DNA from: Falsiroseomonas stagni DSM 19981
Lineage (GTDB): Bacteria; Pseudomonadota; Alphaproteobacteria; Acetobacterales; Acetobacteraceae
Assembly (NCBI RefSeq): GCF_900114315.1
Contig: NZ_FOSQ01000004.1
Coordinates: 62,001 to 126,000 of the forward strand
Length of the DNA: 64,000 nucleotides
Direction of reading: 5' to 3'
Shown here: in pieces, positions 28,989 through 37,529 of the stretch
Numbering within the stretch: position 1 is the first letter of the stretch
How the letters are laid out: every line of letters starts with the position of its first letter
Notes under the pieces: generated by a model
What the model was told of the DNA's origin: nothing
Seen by the model: the letters and a program-made list of their open reading frames with translations, nothing else
Database searches by the model: none
Program-made: the position numbers and the translations under genes

Positions 28989-31344
28989 TCGGCACTCCGG
29001 CGGCTTCGGGCTTCAGGCGGATGGTCCCGGCCACCATGGCCGGTTCCCGTCCCAGGCGCACAACGTCACCATCCCGCCAGCGTTGCAGCAGGTCATCCCA
29101 ATGCTGTGAAAAAGGGTGGCCCGACTGGCCGGTGGCGATGATCGCGACCGCGCCATCGGGATCGCCGAGGTCGAAGGCCGCGCGCAGCCCCGCGCCATGC
29201 AGATGGGCATAGGGCGTGTCCCCGCCGCCCCGCATGCCGCCGCGCGACAGCGTCTCCCCATCCCCCGGGCTCGGCGCCGCCAGCCGCGTCATGCCGCCGA
29301 GGATGGGGATGAAGCGCAGGATCGGTTGTTCGAAGGTGGCGAGATGGGCGCGGCCCCAGGCCCATTTGGCGGGGTCGCCGCCCTGGGCGGACTCGATCTC
29401 CGCGGTGGCCTCGACCAGGGCGCGGGCCAGGATCGGCGCGCAGCCCGCCGCGCCGCACCAGGCGGCGCCGCGGGCGGGGTCGGTCAGCAGCAGGCGGGTG
29501 AATTCGGGGCCGGCGCTCGTGCCCTCCGGCGCGCCGCCCTGGGCCAGCGCCAGGCGGCGGAAGGCGCGCAGCCAGGCGTGGTAGATCATGGGCTGCGGCG
29601 CCTCCGCCCGCATCGCGCCATCCCAGTCCCGCAGCAGCGCCTGGGCGCGGCCGGGCAGGCCGGGGGGCGGGGGCACGGCCAGCAGGGCGGGCAGGATGTC
29701 GCGTGCCAGCAGCGACACCACGTCGTTCTGCATGGCGGCGAAGCCGGCGAGGTCATGCTTCGGCCGTTCCGCGAGCAATTCGCGGATCCGGCGCAGGCGC
29801 CAGTCGCCATACCAGTCCACGCCCAGGAACACCGGATGATCCGCCGGCGCCGGGCGTGAATTGGCATTGGCGATCTGCCCGCTGGCCGGGTTTTCGATGT
29901 GGGGCATGGCGTCGAAGGGCACGAAGCCGGTCCAGTCCATGCTGCCATCCCAGCCGCGGGAGGGCAGGCGCCCATCCCCCGCGCGGCGGATCGGCGTGCG
30001 GCCGACCAGGTATTGCGCGATGCTGCCCTCCGCCGAGGCCACCATCAGGTTCTGCGGCGGGCTGGTGAACAGCGCGGCCGCGGCCCGCGCCTGCGCCAGC
30101 GTGGTGGCGCGGTTCAGCGCCAGCAGCGCCTCCGCCGCCGTGTCGCGCGGCGCGAGGTTGGCCATGGACACGGCCAGCACATGGCCCTGCGCCGCGGCGA
30201 TGCCATCGAGGCCGGAGATCACCGGCCCGTGCCGCGTCTCCCGCACAAGGAGCACCTCCGGCTCCGCCCGGCCGCGCACGGCGATGCGTTCCTCCCGGAT
30301 CGTGAAGGGGCGGGGGCCGTCGGGGGTCTCGTAGGAATCGGCACCGGAGAGGCGTTCGACGAAGACGTCCTGCGTGTCCGAATGGGTGGTGGTGAAGCCC
30401 CAGGCCAGGCGCTGGTTGCGGCCGATGACGATGGCCGGCACCCCCGGCGCGCTGGCGCCAGCGCGGAAACTGCCATCCGGGAAGTCGATGCGGGCGAGGT
30501 ACCAGAGGATGGGCGCCTGGAAGCCGAGATGCGGGTCGTTGGCCAGCAGGGCCGCGCCCGATGCGCTGCGCGCCCCCGTCACGGCCCAGGCGTTGGAGGC
30601 ACTGTCCGGCAGCGGCGCATCCACGCCGAAGACCGGCACCGCCTCCAGGATGCGGGCGAGCGGGACGGCGCCCGGCAGCGCGGCCAAATCCGGCCGCCCG
30701 GCGCTGGCATCGCGCGGCCAGAGGTCATCCAGCCGGTCCGCCGGCAGCACCTGCGCCTGGCGGGCGTATTCCAGTTCCCGCCGCCAATTGCCGGACAGCC
30801 ACAGCCCCATGACCTTGCCCCAGAGCAGGCTGTCCACGGGCCGCCAGGGCTCGGGTTCGCCCAGCGCCAGGAATTCCGGCGCCGCCAGCCGCCCGCGCGC
30901 GGCGATCAGCGCGTTCACGCCTTCCGCATAGGCGTCCAGTAGGTCCCGCGCCTGGGGTGAGAGCGCCGCGAGGTCTGATTCGGCGGATTGCACCAGGCCG
31001 AGGGTGCGGGAGAAGCGGTCGAGGCGGAGCGCCGAGGGGCCGGCGATCTCCGCCAGCCGCCCGGCGGCGCCGCGGCGCATCGCCTCCATCTGGAACATCC
31101 GGTCCCGCGCATGCAGCCAGCCCAGCGCCACGGCCGCATCGCGTTCGTTCATGGCCTGGATGCGGGGGATGCCGTGTTCGTCGAGGGTGATGGCGACGGC
31201 GGCGGAGAGCGTCGGGATGCCAGGCTCCTCCCGCGAGTCGGGAAGGCTGGAATTGACCATCGCAAGGCCGAAGGCCACCGCGATGCCCGCGAAGATGACC
31301 AGCAGGATGAGAAGGCGGCCGGCGAGGCTGAGGGCGATGCGCAT
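28957..31344 (-). CDS. penicillin acylase family protein (N-terminal nucleophile hydrolase)
   Basis: A 795-residue protein of the Ntn-hydrolase superfamily that is normally cut autocatalytically into alpha and beta chains. An N-terminal hydrophobic segment (residues 8-30) anchors or exports it. The beta-chain nucleophile is Ser250 in DSASNAWAVTG, followed by the NDPHL motif and later catalytic Asn/Arg elements typical of the family. Members cleave amide bonds of penicillins, cephalosporins or acyl-homoserine lactones; which applies here cannot be decided. It sits in an operon with an aldehyde dehydrogenase, an unknown protein, an RDD protein and Bpt. Confidence 0.88.
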   Translation of the reverse strand: MRIALSLAGRLLILLVIFAGIAVAFGLAMVNSSLPDSREEPGIPTLSAAVAITLDEHGIPRIQAMNERDAAVALGWLHARDRMFQMEAMRRGAAGRLAEIAGPSALRLDRFSRTLGLVQSAESDLAALSPQARDLLDAYAEGVNALIAARGRLAAPEFLALGEPEPWRPVDSLLWGKVMGLWLSGNWRRELEYARQAQVLPADRLDDLWPRDASAGRPDLAALPGAVPLARILEAVPVFGVDAPLPDSASNAWAVTGARSASGAALLANDPHLGFQAPILWYLARIDFPDGSFRAGASAPGVPAIVIGRNQRLAWGFTTTHSDTQDVFVERLSGADSYETPDGPRPFTIREERIAVRGRAEPEVLLVRETRHGPVISGLDGIAAAQGHVLAVSMANLAPRDTAAEALLALNRATTLAQARAAAALFTSPPQNLMVASAEGSIAQYLVGRTPIRRAGDGRLPSRGWDGSMDWTGFVPFDAMPHIENPASGQIANANSRPAPADHPVFLGVDWYGDWRLRRIRELLAERPKHDLAGFAAMQNDVVSLLARDILPALLAVPPPPGLPGRAQALLRDWDGAMRAEAPQPMIYHAWLRAFRRLALAQGGAPEGTSAGPEFTRLLLTDPARGAAWCGAAGCAPILARALVEATAEIESAQGGDPAKWAWGRAHLATFEQPILRFIPILGGMTRLAAPSPGDGETLSRGGMRGGGDTPYAHLHGAGLRAAFDLGDPDGAVAIIATGQSGHPFSQHWDDLLQRWRDGDVVRLGREPAMVAGTIRLKPEAAGVPSEPEPRQRRR

Positions 31345-31417
31345 GGCCGGGGAGATGGACCGCCGGGGCGGGAAAGGGAAGCGGCGGCCCTTGAACGATG
31401 GGGCCGCCGCCGCGGGA

Positions 31418-31972
31418 TCAGCCCTTGCGGGGCGTCCCGATCGCGTCCAGCCGCTTCACGAAGGCATCCCGTGCGGCCTCGAAGCTGTCTTCCAGCTTTG
31501 ATGGCAGGGTGTCCGCATTCTGCTGGTCCACATACCAGGCGCCGCCCGTCTCCGCTTCCTCATCCAGCCGGCGGAGGAAGCCGATGGCGGCGATCGCATC
31601 GCCGCGGCGGTGGGAGAGGTAGCGGTCCACCGCCACCGCCTTGCTCCGCTGCCGCCCGCCGACCTTGGGCTTGCCGTCGGACCCCGTGAATTTATGCGGC
31701 TGGCTGGTGCCCTCCGGCGGGGAGAGGTTGAAGATCCCCGCCAACTCGGTCGCCAGCGCCGTCAGCTGCTCCACCGCCGCCGTGGTGGCGGTGGCGGCCG
31801 CCGCGCTGCCGCCGCGCGTGGGCGCGGGCGGCGGGGGCAGGTTTTCCAGCATGGCGCGCGCCTGCGCATGCAGCTTGGACCGCTTCGGGTCGGCCAGGAT
31901 GCGTTCGGCATTGGCGCGGAGGTTGGCGAGTTCCGCCTTGTCCTTGCCGGCGTAGTTGGAGGATCCGCTCAC
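31418..31972 (-). CDS. hypothetical protein
   Basis: A 184-residue soluble protein that I do not recognise. Its N-terminal third is helical and charged (AELANLRANAERILADPKRSKLHAQA), an Ala/Thr-rich link follows, and the C-terminal part has basic and acidic helices (RGDAIAAIGFLRRLDEEAE, FVKRLDAIG). No signal peptide or membrane segment is present. The ATG overlaps the aldehyde dehydrogenase stop by 4 bases, so it is cotranslated with that gene; the penicillin acylase gene follows 73 bases later. Codon use resembles that of its neighbours. Confidence 0.7.
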   Translation of the reverse strand: MSGSSNYAGKDKAELANLRANAERILADPKRSKLHAQARAMLENLPPPPAPTRGGSAAAATATTAAVEQLTALATELAGIFNLSPPEGTSQPHKFTGSDGKPKVGGRQRSKAVAVDRYLSHRRGDAIAAIGFLRRLDEEAETGGAWYVDQQNADTLPSKLEDSFEAARDAFVKRLDAIGTPRKG

Positions 31973-33480
31973 GACATGTTCACCATGATGGTCTTCTTAT
32001 GCGTGAAGTGTTCCAGCATGGCTTCCAGCGAGGCCTCCTTGCCGAGCCCCGAGGACTTCACGCCGCCGTAGCTGAGATTGGCCTGCACCACGAGGTTCTG
32101 GTTGATCTGCACCAGCCCCGCTTCCAGCCGGTGCGCCAGGTCGAGGCCCACCTTGAGGTTGTTGGTCCAGAGCGACGCGGCCAGGCCGTAGTCGCTGTCA
32201 TTCGCCTCCGCCAGCACGGCCTCGGGATCGTCGAAGGGCTGGATGACGGTGACGGGTCCGAAGATCTCCTCCCGCACCAGGCGGGACTTGCCGTCGAGGC
32301 CGGTGAAGATCACGGGCTGGATGAACAGGCCCTTCCGCAGCGCCGGGTCGGTCGGCATGGCGGAGCAGACATGGGCCGTCGCCCCCGGCGTCGCGCTGCC
32401 TTCCGCGATATACGCGCGCACCTTCTCCAGCTGGCCCTCGCTGACGATGGTGCCGATGTCGGTCTTCTCATCGAGGGGATCGCCCATGACCATGGCGTCC
32501 ACCGCCTTCTTCATCTCGCCCACGAAGCGGTCGAAGATCGGGCGTTCCACATAGATGCGCGACGCCGCCGTGCAGGACTGGCCCTGGCGCGTGAAGCGCA
32601 TGGAGGTCAGCGCGCCGGACACCGTCTTGTCGAAGTCGCAGTCGGCGAAGACGATCATCGGCGACTTGCCGCCGAGTTCGAGGGTGACGGGGATCAGCTT
32701 CTCGGCCGCCGCCTTGGCGACGATCTTCCCGGTCTCCACGCTGCCCGTGAAGGTCACCTTGCGGACCTTGGGGTGGCTGACCAGCGGCGCGCCGCATTCC
32801 GGGCCGAAGCCGGAGACCATGTTGAAGACGCCGGGCGGCAGGATGCGGTTCATGATCTCGCAGATCCGGAGCACCGCGAGGGGGGCTTCCTCCGCCGACT
32901 TCACCACCACCGCATTGCCCGCCACCAGCGCCGGCGCGACCTTCAGCGCCATCAGCAGCATGGGCACGTTCCAGGGGATGATGGCGCCGACGACGCCCAG
33001 CGGCTCCCGCACCGTCACGGACAGGACGTTGGGGGCGAAGGGCACGCTTTCGCCCTTCAGCTCGGACCCCAGCCCGCCGAAGAATTCGAACACATCGGCG
33101 ACGACGTTCGCCTCGACGCGGGATTCGGTGCGCAGCGCCTTGCCCGTCTCCAGCGCGATCAGCCGGCCGAGTTCGTCCACATGGGTGCGGATGGCGGCGG
33201 CGCAGGCATGGACCAGGGCGCCGCGCTTGCGGGCGGGCACCTTGGCCCAGGCCTTCTGGGCCTCCACGGCATCGGCCACGGCGGCATCCACATCGGCCGC
33301 ATCACCCTCCGCGGCGCGGGCAACCTCGGCCCCTGTCGCGGGATTGACCACGGCGAAGGTCTTGCCGGACCGGGCGGGGACATAACGTCCGCCGATGAAA
33401 TGCACGCCGGACAGCGCCTTGGCGAGGGCGAAGCAATCGGTCGTCGGGGCATCCGGGGTCGGGTGGGGCAGGTCGAGCAT
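31969..33480 (-). CDS. aldehyde dehydrogenase (NAD(P)-dependent)
   Basis: A 503-residue member of the ALDH superfamily. The catalytic machinery is intact: Asn171 in IIPWNVPM, Glu268 in LELGGKSP and Cys303 in GQSCTAASR. The strong GGAGGA ribosome-binding site before the ATG at 33480 fixes the start; the frame continues open to 33810 but without family similarity. The aldehyde substrate is unknown. It opens a minus-strand operon ending with bpt and is divergent from the CaiB-type gene. A candidate -10 (TATAGT, complement of 33506-33511) lies about 26 bases upstream. Confidence 0.9.
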   Translation of the reverse strand: MLDLPHPTPDAPTTDCFALAKALSGVHFIGGRYVPARSGKTFAVVNPATGAEVARAAEGDAADVDAAVADAVEAQKAWAKVPARKRGALVHACAAAIRTHVDELGRLIALETGKALRTESRVEANVVADVFEFFGGLGSELKGESVPFAPNVLSVTVREPLGVVGAIIPWNVPMLLMALKVAPALVAGNAVVVKSAEEAPLAVLRICEIMNRILPPGVFNMVSGFGPECGAPLVSHPKVRKVTFTGSVETGKIVAKAAAEKLIPVTLELGGKSPMIVFADCDFDKTVSGALTSMRFTRQGQSCTAASRIYVERPIFDRFVGEMKKAVDAMVMGDPLDEKTDIGTIVSEGQLEKVRAYIAEGSATPGATAHVCSAMPTDPALRKGLFIQPVIFTGLDGKSRLVREEIFGPVTVIQPFDDPEAVLAEANDSDYGLAASLWTNNLKVGLDLAHRLEAGLVQINQNLVVQANLSYGGVKSSGLGKEASLEAMLEHFTHKKTIMVNMS

Positions 33481-33631
33481 GGGTTTCCTCCGCCGCAAAC
33501 ACGGCACTATAAGCGCGGGCCGCACCATGCGTCGCCCGCCGGCCGGCGGCAATGCTGCGGTTTGATGCGCGAAATCCGGGCAGCCCGCCTTGGGCGCCTG
33601 GCCAATGATGGATTGAAGGGGCGATTGACTG

Positions 33632-34840
33632 ATGGAGAAGGCACCGAGCGGGCCGCTGCGCGGCCTCAGGGTCCTCGATCTGACCCGGGTGCTGGCCGGG
33701 CCGACCTGCACGCAGATGCTGGGCGACATGGGCGCCGAGGTGATCAAGATCGAGCGCCCCGAATCCGGCGACGACACCCGCGGCTTCGCGCCGCCGGTCT
33801 GGCCGGGCACGACGGAAAGCGCCTACTTCCTGGGCGTCAACCGGAACAAGAAGTCCCTCACCCTCGACATCGCGAAGGAGGAAGGGCAGGCGATCATCCA
33901 CCAGCTGCTCGAGACCTGCGACATCCTGGTCGAGAACTTCAAGGTGGGCGCGCTGGCCAAGTACGGCCTCGGCTTCGACCAGCTGAAGGCGAAGTATCCG
34001 GGCCTGATCTACTGCTCCATCACCGGCTTCGGGCAGACCGGCCCCTACGCCCCGCGCCCGGGCTATGACGCGTTGATCCAGGGCATGGGCGGCGTCATGT
34101 CCCTGACCGGGGAGCCCGAGGGCCTGCCGCAGAAGGTGGGCGTGCCGGTCGCGGATCTGTTTGCCGGTCTCTATGGCTGCATCGGCATCCTGGCGGCGCT
34201 GCGCCACCGCGAACGCACGGGGCAGGGGCAGCAGATCGATATCGGCATGCTCGATACCTCCGTCGCCTGGCTGGCCAACCAGGGCATGAACTACCTGGCG
34301 ACCGGGGAGAACCCGCCCCGGCTCGGCAACCAGCATCCGAACATCGCGCCCTACCAGGTCTTCCCGACCAAGGACGGGCACATCGTGCTCTCCGTCGGCA
34401 ACGACCCGACCTTCGAGCGGTTCTGCAAATCCTTCGGCTGCGAGGCGATGCTGGAAGACCCCCGCTTCGCCACCAATGCCGAACGCGTGGCCAACCGGGA
34501 CGCGGTGACGGCGACGCTGACGCCGGTGATGCAGTCGAAGACCACCGCCGAATGGGTGGCGGCGCTGGAGGAGCGGAAGATCGGCTGCGGCCCGATCAAC
34601 AAGCTGTCCGACGTCTTCGCCGACCCGCATGTGAAGGCGCGCGGCTGCACGGTGGACCTGACGCTGAGCAACGGCGCGGCGGTCACCGTCATCGCCAACC
34701 CCGTGCGCCTGTCGGCGACGCCGGCGGATTACCGTATCGCGCCGCCGCTGCTCGGCGAACACAGCGAGGAAGTGCTGACCGGCCTGCTCGGCATGACGGA
34801 AGCGCAGGTCCAGGCGCTGAAGGACAAGGGCGTCGTCTGA
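33632..34840 (+). CDS. CaiB/BaiF family CoA-transferase (class III)
   Basis: A 402-residue class III CoA-transferase that moves CoA between an acyl-CoA donor and a carboxylic acid through an enzyme-bound aspartyl-CoA. The catalytic Asp175 is in VPVADLFAGLYGCIGILAAL, and the N-terminus LRGLRVLDLTRVLAGPTCTQ is typical. The interlocked dimer fold is inferred from the family. Its partner acid is not identifiable here; in such genomes these genes often support oxalate, carnitine-like or alpha-methylacyl acid use. It is divergent from the aldehyde dehydrogenase and precedes an alpha/beta hydrolase. Confidence 0.9.
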   Translation: MEKAPSGPLRGLRVLDLTRVLAGPTCTQMLGDMGAEVIKIERPESGDDTRGFAPPVWPGTTESAYFLGVNRNKKSLTLDIAKEEGQAIIHQLLETCDILVENFKVGALAKYGLGFDQLKAKYPGLIYCSITGFGQTGPYAPRPGYDALIQGMGGVMSLTGEPEGLPQKVGVPVADLFAGLYGCIGILAALRHRERTGQGQQIDIGMLDTSVAWLANQGMNYLATGENPPRLGNQHPNIAPYQVFPTKDGHIVLSVGNDPTFERFCKSFGCEAMLEDPRFATNAERVANRDAVTATLTPVMQSKTTAEWVAALEERKIGCGPINKLSDVFADPHVKARGCTVDLTLSNGAAVTVIANPVRLSATPADYRIAPPLLGEHSEEVLTGLLGMTEAQVQALKDKGVV

Positions 34841-34891
34841 AGGACGCGGGATATCGTCTGAGGGCGAGGTCGCACGCTACCCCCACCCCGA

Positions 34892-34917
34892 CCCTCCCCC
34901 GCCAGCGCGGGGGAGGG
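34892..34917. terminator. 11-bp GC hairpin after the CaiB-type gene
   Basis: CCCTCCCCCGC (34892-34902) pairs perfectly with GCGGGGGAGGG (34907-34917) around a CAGC loop. It has no T-run. Such CCCTCCCCCGCC palindromes are recurrent intergenic elements in many GC-rich alphaproteobacteria (from memory, not searched), so it may be a REP-like element rather than a terminator. Confidence 0.55.
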
Positions 34918-34937
34918 AGCAACTGAGGACCTTCCCC

Positions 34938-35771
34938 GTGCGCCACGGCCATCTGCGTTACCTGCTGGCCGGGGCCTTCCACCGGATGGCCTGGGTGGAA
35001 TGGGGGCCGGCGGACGGCGCGCCCGTCATCTGCGTGCATGGCCTGACCCGCAACGGGCGGGATTTCGACGTGCTGGCGCAGGCGCTGGCCGGGCAGGGGC
35101 GGCGGGTGATCTGCCCGGATCTGCCCGGGCGCGGGGCCTCCGACTGGCTGGCGGAGCCGATGCTCTACCAGCCCCCCAGCTATGTGGCGGCGCTGGCGCA
35201 TCTGCTGGCGCGGATCGACGGGCCGGTCGATTGGGTCGGCACCTCGCTCGGCGCCATCTGCGGCATGGGGATCGCGGCGGCGAAGGGCCACCCCATCCGG
35301 CGCATGGTGATGAACGACCTCGGCCCCTTCGTGCCGCAGGCCGCCATGGCCCGCATCCGCGACTACATCGCGGAGGTGCCGCGTTTCGCCGATCTGGCGG
35401 CGCTGGAAGCCCATCTCCGCCGCGTCCATGCCCCCTTCGGCCGGCTGACCGATGCCCAGTGGCGGCACCTGGCGGAACATTCGGCCCGCCCCGCCGGCGA
35501 TGCCGGCCTGCTGCTGCACTACGACCCCGCCATCGCCACCCCGATCCGGGCGCAGGAGGCCCAGGCGCTGGACATGCGCTTCCTCTGGAACGCGCTGGAC
35601 CTGCCCATCCTCGCGATCCGGGGCGCGGAGAGCGACCTGCTGCTGGCGGAGACGGCGGCGGAGATGGCGACGAAGCCGGGCGTGCGGCTTGAGGTCATCC
35701 CCGATGCCGGTCACGCGCCGGCGCTGATGGACCCGGTCCAGGTCGCGATGGTCGCGGACTTCCTGGGCTAG
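34938..35771 (+). CDS. alpha/beta hydrolase
   Basis: A 277-residue alpha/beta-fold hydrolase. The oxyanion-hole segment ICVHGLTRNGRDF, the nucleophile elbow GTSLGAICG (Ser103), an acid in IRGAESDLLL and the His in DAGHAPALMDP make a complete triad. The family includes esterases, lactonases and C-C hydrolases; the substrate is open. It starts with GTG at 34938, 97 bases after the CoA-transferase, and might belong to the same catabolic function. No signal peptide is present. Confidence 0.87.
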   Translation: MRHGHLRYLLAGAFHRMAWVEWGPADGAPVICVHGLTRNGRDFDVLAQALAGQGRRVICPDLPGRGASDWLAEPMLYQPPSYVAALAHLLARIDGPVDWVGTSLGAICGMGIAAAKGHPIRRMVMNDLGPFVPQAAMARIRDYIAEVPRFADLAALEAHLRRVHAPFGRLTDAQWRHLAEHSARPAGDAGLLLHYDPAIATPIRAQEAQALDMRFLWNALDLPILAIRGAESDLLLAETAAEMATKPGVRLEVIPDAGHAPALMDPVQVAMVADFLG

Positions 35772-35777
35772 CCCCGG

Positions 35778-36710
35778 TCAGGTTGCCGCCGCGCCTGGCG
35801 GGGGTTCCGCGCTGGGCCGCCGCCGCCGCACCCAGCCGGCGACCCCGCGCACCACGATCCCCGCGCGCCGCTTGATGTCGCGCAGCCCCTCCTTCGCCTC
35901 CGCCCGCCAGAAGAAGGGCTTCACGGGGTGCCACAGCATGTCCGGCCGCCGCCCCATCCGGTAGAGCGCCGGCTTGAAGACCAGCGTGCCGGGGGCGAGG
36001 TGAACCTGCCGCGGGCAGTTCAGGTAGAAGCGGCCGCGGTAGCGGTCCGGCGTGAATTCGCCCTCACCCCCCAGATCCACCACCGACAATCCCCGCGCCA
36101 GCGCCACCGTGCCCCAGGTGGCTTCGCAATGCCCGGCCCAGCCGGCGCGATAGGCACCGTCCATCGCCGCCACCATCGCGCGGCTCGCGCGGAAGATCGG
36201 CAGGAAGACGCGCAGCGTGCGGTCCTCCGCCAGCGGTTCCGGCGCCGACAGGCTCGGCCAGTTGAACCAGGCGGGATCGTCGCGGCGGCGCAGGACGGAG
36301 GAGATGAGGAGGTCCGCGTCATCGCCCTCGAAGGCGCGCAGGAAGCGGGACCAGGGCCCGCTGAAGCGGACATCGTATTCGACCGCCCAGTAATGGTCAT
36401 GGCCGGGATGGGCGAGGAAGGCGTGCAGCGCGATGAGGTCGGTATGCCCGCCGCGCCAGAGATCCCAGTCCGGCCCGGCCGACTTGCCGGGATAGGCGGG
36501 GCTGCGGAGGTCGGCGGTCGGCACGATGTGGTGTGCGACCCGCGCCAGGCGCTTCGGGATCGCCACGCGCGGTGCCTGGTGGAAGGCGACGATCGGCGTG
36601 ACATGCGGCGGGCATCCCGCCGCGACCTGGCGGAAGGCGGCTTCGCACCAGCGGTCGAAGAAATGGGTCTGGAAGACCAGCAAGACGCGCGGCTGCCCCT
36701 GTTCCTGCAC
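35778..36710 (-). CDS. glycosyltransferase-like protein of unknown specificity
   Basis: A 310-residue protein. The N-terminal half has a Rossmann-like start (RVLLVFQTHFFDRWCEAAF) and a DxD-like acidic block (YWAVEYDVRFSG, about residue 104-115), which together suggest a GT-A-like nucleotide-sugar transferase, as in DUF3405-type proteins; I cannot confirm a family. The C-terminus is a basic, Pro-rich tail (RRRPSAEPPPG). I chose the GTG at 36710 because AGGGA precedes it; another GTG at 36746 is possible. It converges on the hydrolase gene and is divergent from the RfbC-like gene, which also concerns sugars. Confidence 0.55.
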   Translation of the reverse strand: MQEQGQPRVLLVFQTHFFDRWCEAAFRQVAAGCPPHVTPIVAFHQAPRVAIPKRLARVAHHIVPTADLRSPAYPGKSAGPDWDLWRGGHTDLIALHAFLAHPGHDHYWAVEYDVRFSGPWSRFLRAFEGDDADLLISSVLRRRDDPAWFNWPSLSAPEPLAEDRTLRVFLPIFRASRAMVAAMDGAYRAGWAGHCEATWGTVALARGLSVVDLGGEGEFTPDRYRGRFYLNCPRQVHLAPGTLVFKPALYRMGRRPDMLWHPVKPFFWRAEAKEGLRDIKRRAGIVVRGVAGWVRRRRPSAEPPPGAAAT

Positions 36711-36916
36711 TGATCCCTGCCCTGGCCCTGGATGCCGGCGGAACACGCGGGCGGGCCGTGCCGTTCCGGCATCGCTCCGTCACGAAAGCCGGAGGGTGGA
36801 AACCCCGGCCCGCGATGCGCGTCGTGCCCCCGTCGTTGCAGGGCGCGACCTATCCGCCCGGGGAGATCAGGCATGGGGACCAGCAGGCCAGACCGATGCC
36901 CGGGCGCGGATGCGGG

Positions 36917-37513
36917 ATGAACACGCTCGCCCCGCCCGGCGCCGGCATCCGCTTCCAGGAGACGCCCGTCGCCGGCTGCTTCATCATCGATCCCATCCGC
37001 CGCGGCGATGATCGCGGCTTCTTCGCCCGCGCCTTCTGCGAAGCGGAGTTCGCGGCCGCGGGCGTCGAATCCCGCTTCGTGCAGGCCAATAACTCCCTGA
37101 CGCGCAAGCCCTTCACGCTGCGCGGCCTGCACTACCAGCTGCCCCCGGCGGCAGAGGTGAAGCTGGTGCGCTGCCTGGCCGGCGCGCTGTTCGACGTGGT
37201 GGCGGATCTCCGCCCGGACAGCCCGAGCCACGGCCAGTGGTTCGGCGCCACGCTGACGGCCGAGAACCGGCAGATGATGCTGGTCCCCCGCGGTTGCGCG
37301 CATGGCTTCCTGACCATGGCGCCGGATACGGAGGCGCTCTACCTCGTCAGCGCGCCCTATGCGCCGGCGCAGGAACGCGGGCTGCGCTGGGACGACCCTT
37401 TCCTCGGCATCGAATGGCCGGAGGATCCGGCGGAGCTGTCGGCGAAGGATGCCGCCTGGCCGGCCTTCGATCCCGCCTTCCATGGCACCGACCAGCTGCG
37501 CGGCCTGATGTGA
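36917..37513 (+). CDS. dTDP-4-dehydrorhamnose 3,5-epimerase family protein
   Basis: A 198-residue cupin of the RmlC/RfbC family, which epimerises C3 and C5 of dTDP-4-keto-6-deoxyglucose during L-rhamnose synthesis. Visible family residues are Arg69-Gly-Leu-His72-Tyr (RGLHYQ), Lys82, a Tyr at about 142 and the VPRGCAHGF turn (123-131). The genuine rml genes A, B and D are absent, so the substrate may be another keto-sugar nucleotide. The ATG at 36917 gives the family start; it is followed 17 bases later by the SAF-domain oxidoreductase, so the two probably act in one pathway. Confidence 0.8.
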   Translation: MNTLAPPGAGIRFQETPVAGCFIIDPIRRGDDRGFFARAFCEAEFAAAGVESRFVQANNSLTRKPFTLRGLHYQLPPAAEVKLVRCLAGALFDVVADLRPDSPSHGQWFGATLTAENRQMMLVPRGCAHGFLTMAPDTEALYLVSAPYAPAQERGLRWDDPFLGIEWPEDPAELSAKDAAWPAFDPAFHGTDQLRGLM

Positions 37514-37529
37514 CGGGCGGGGACAGGAC

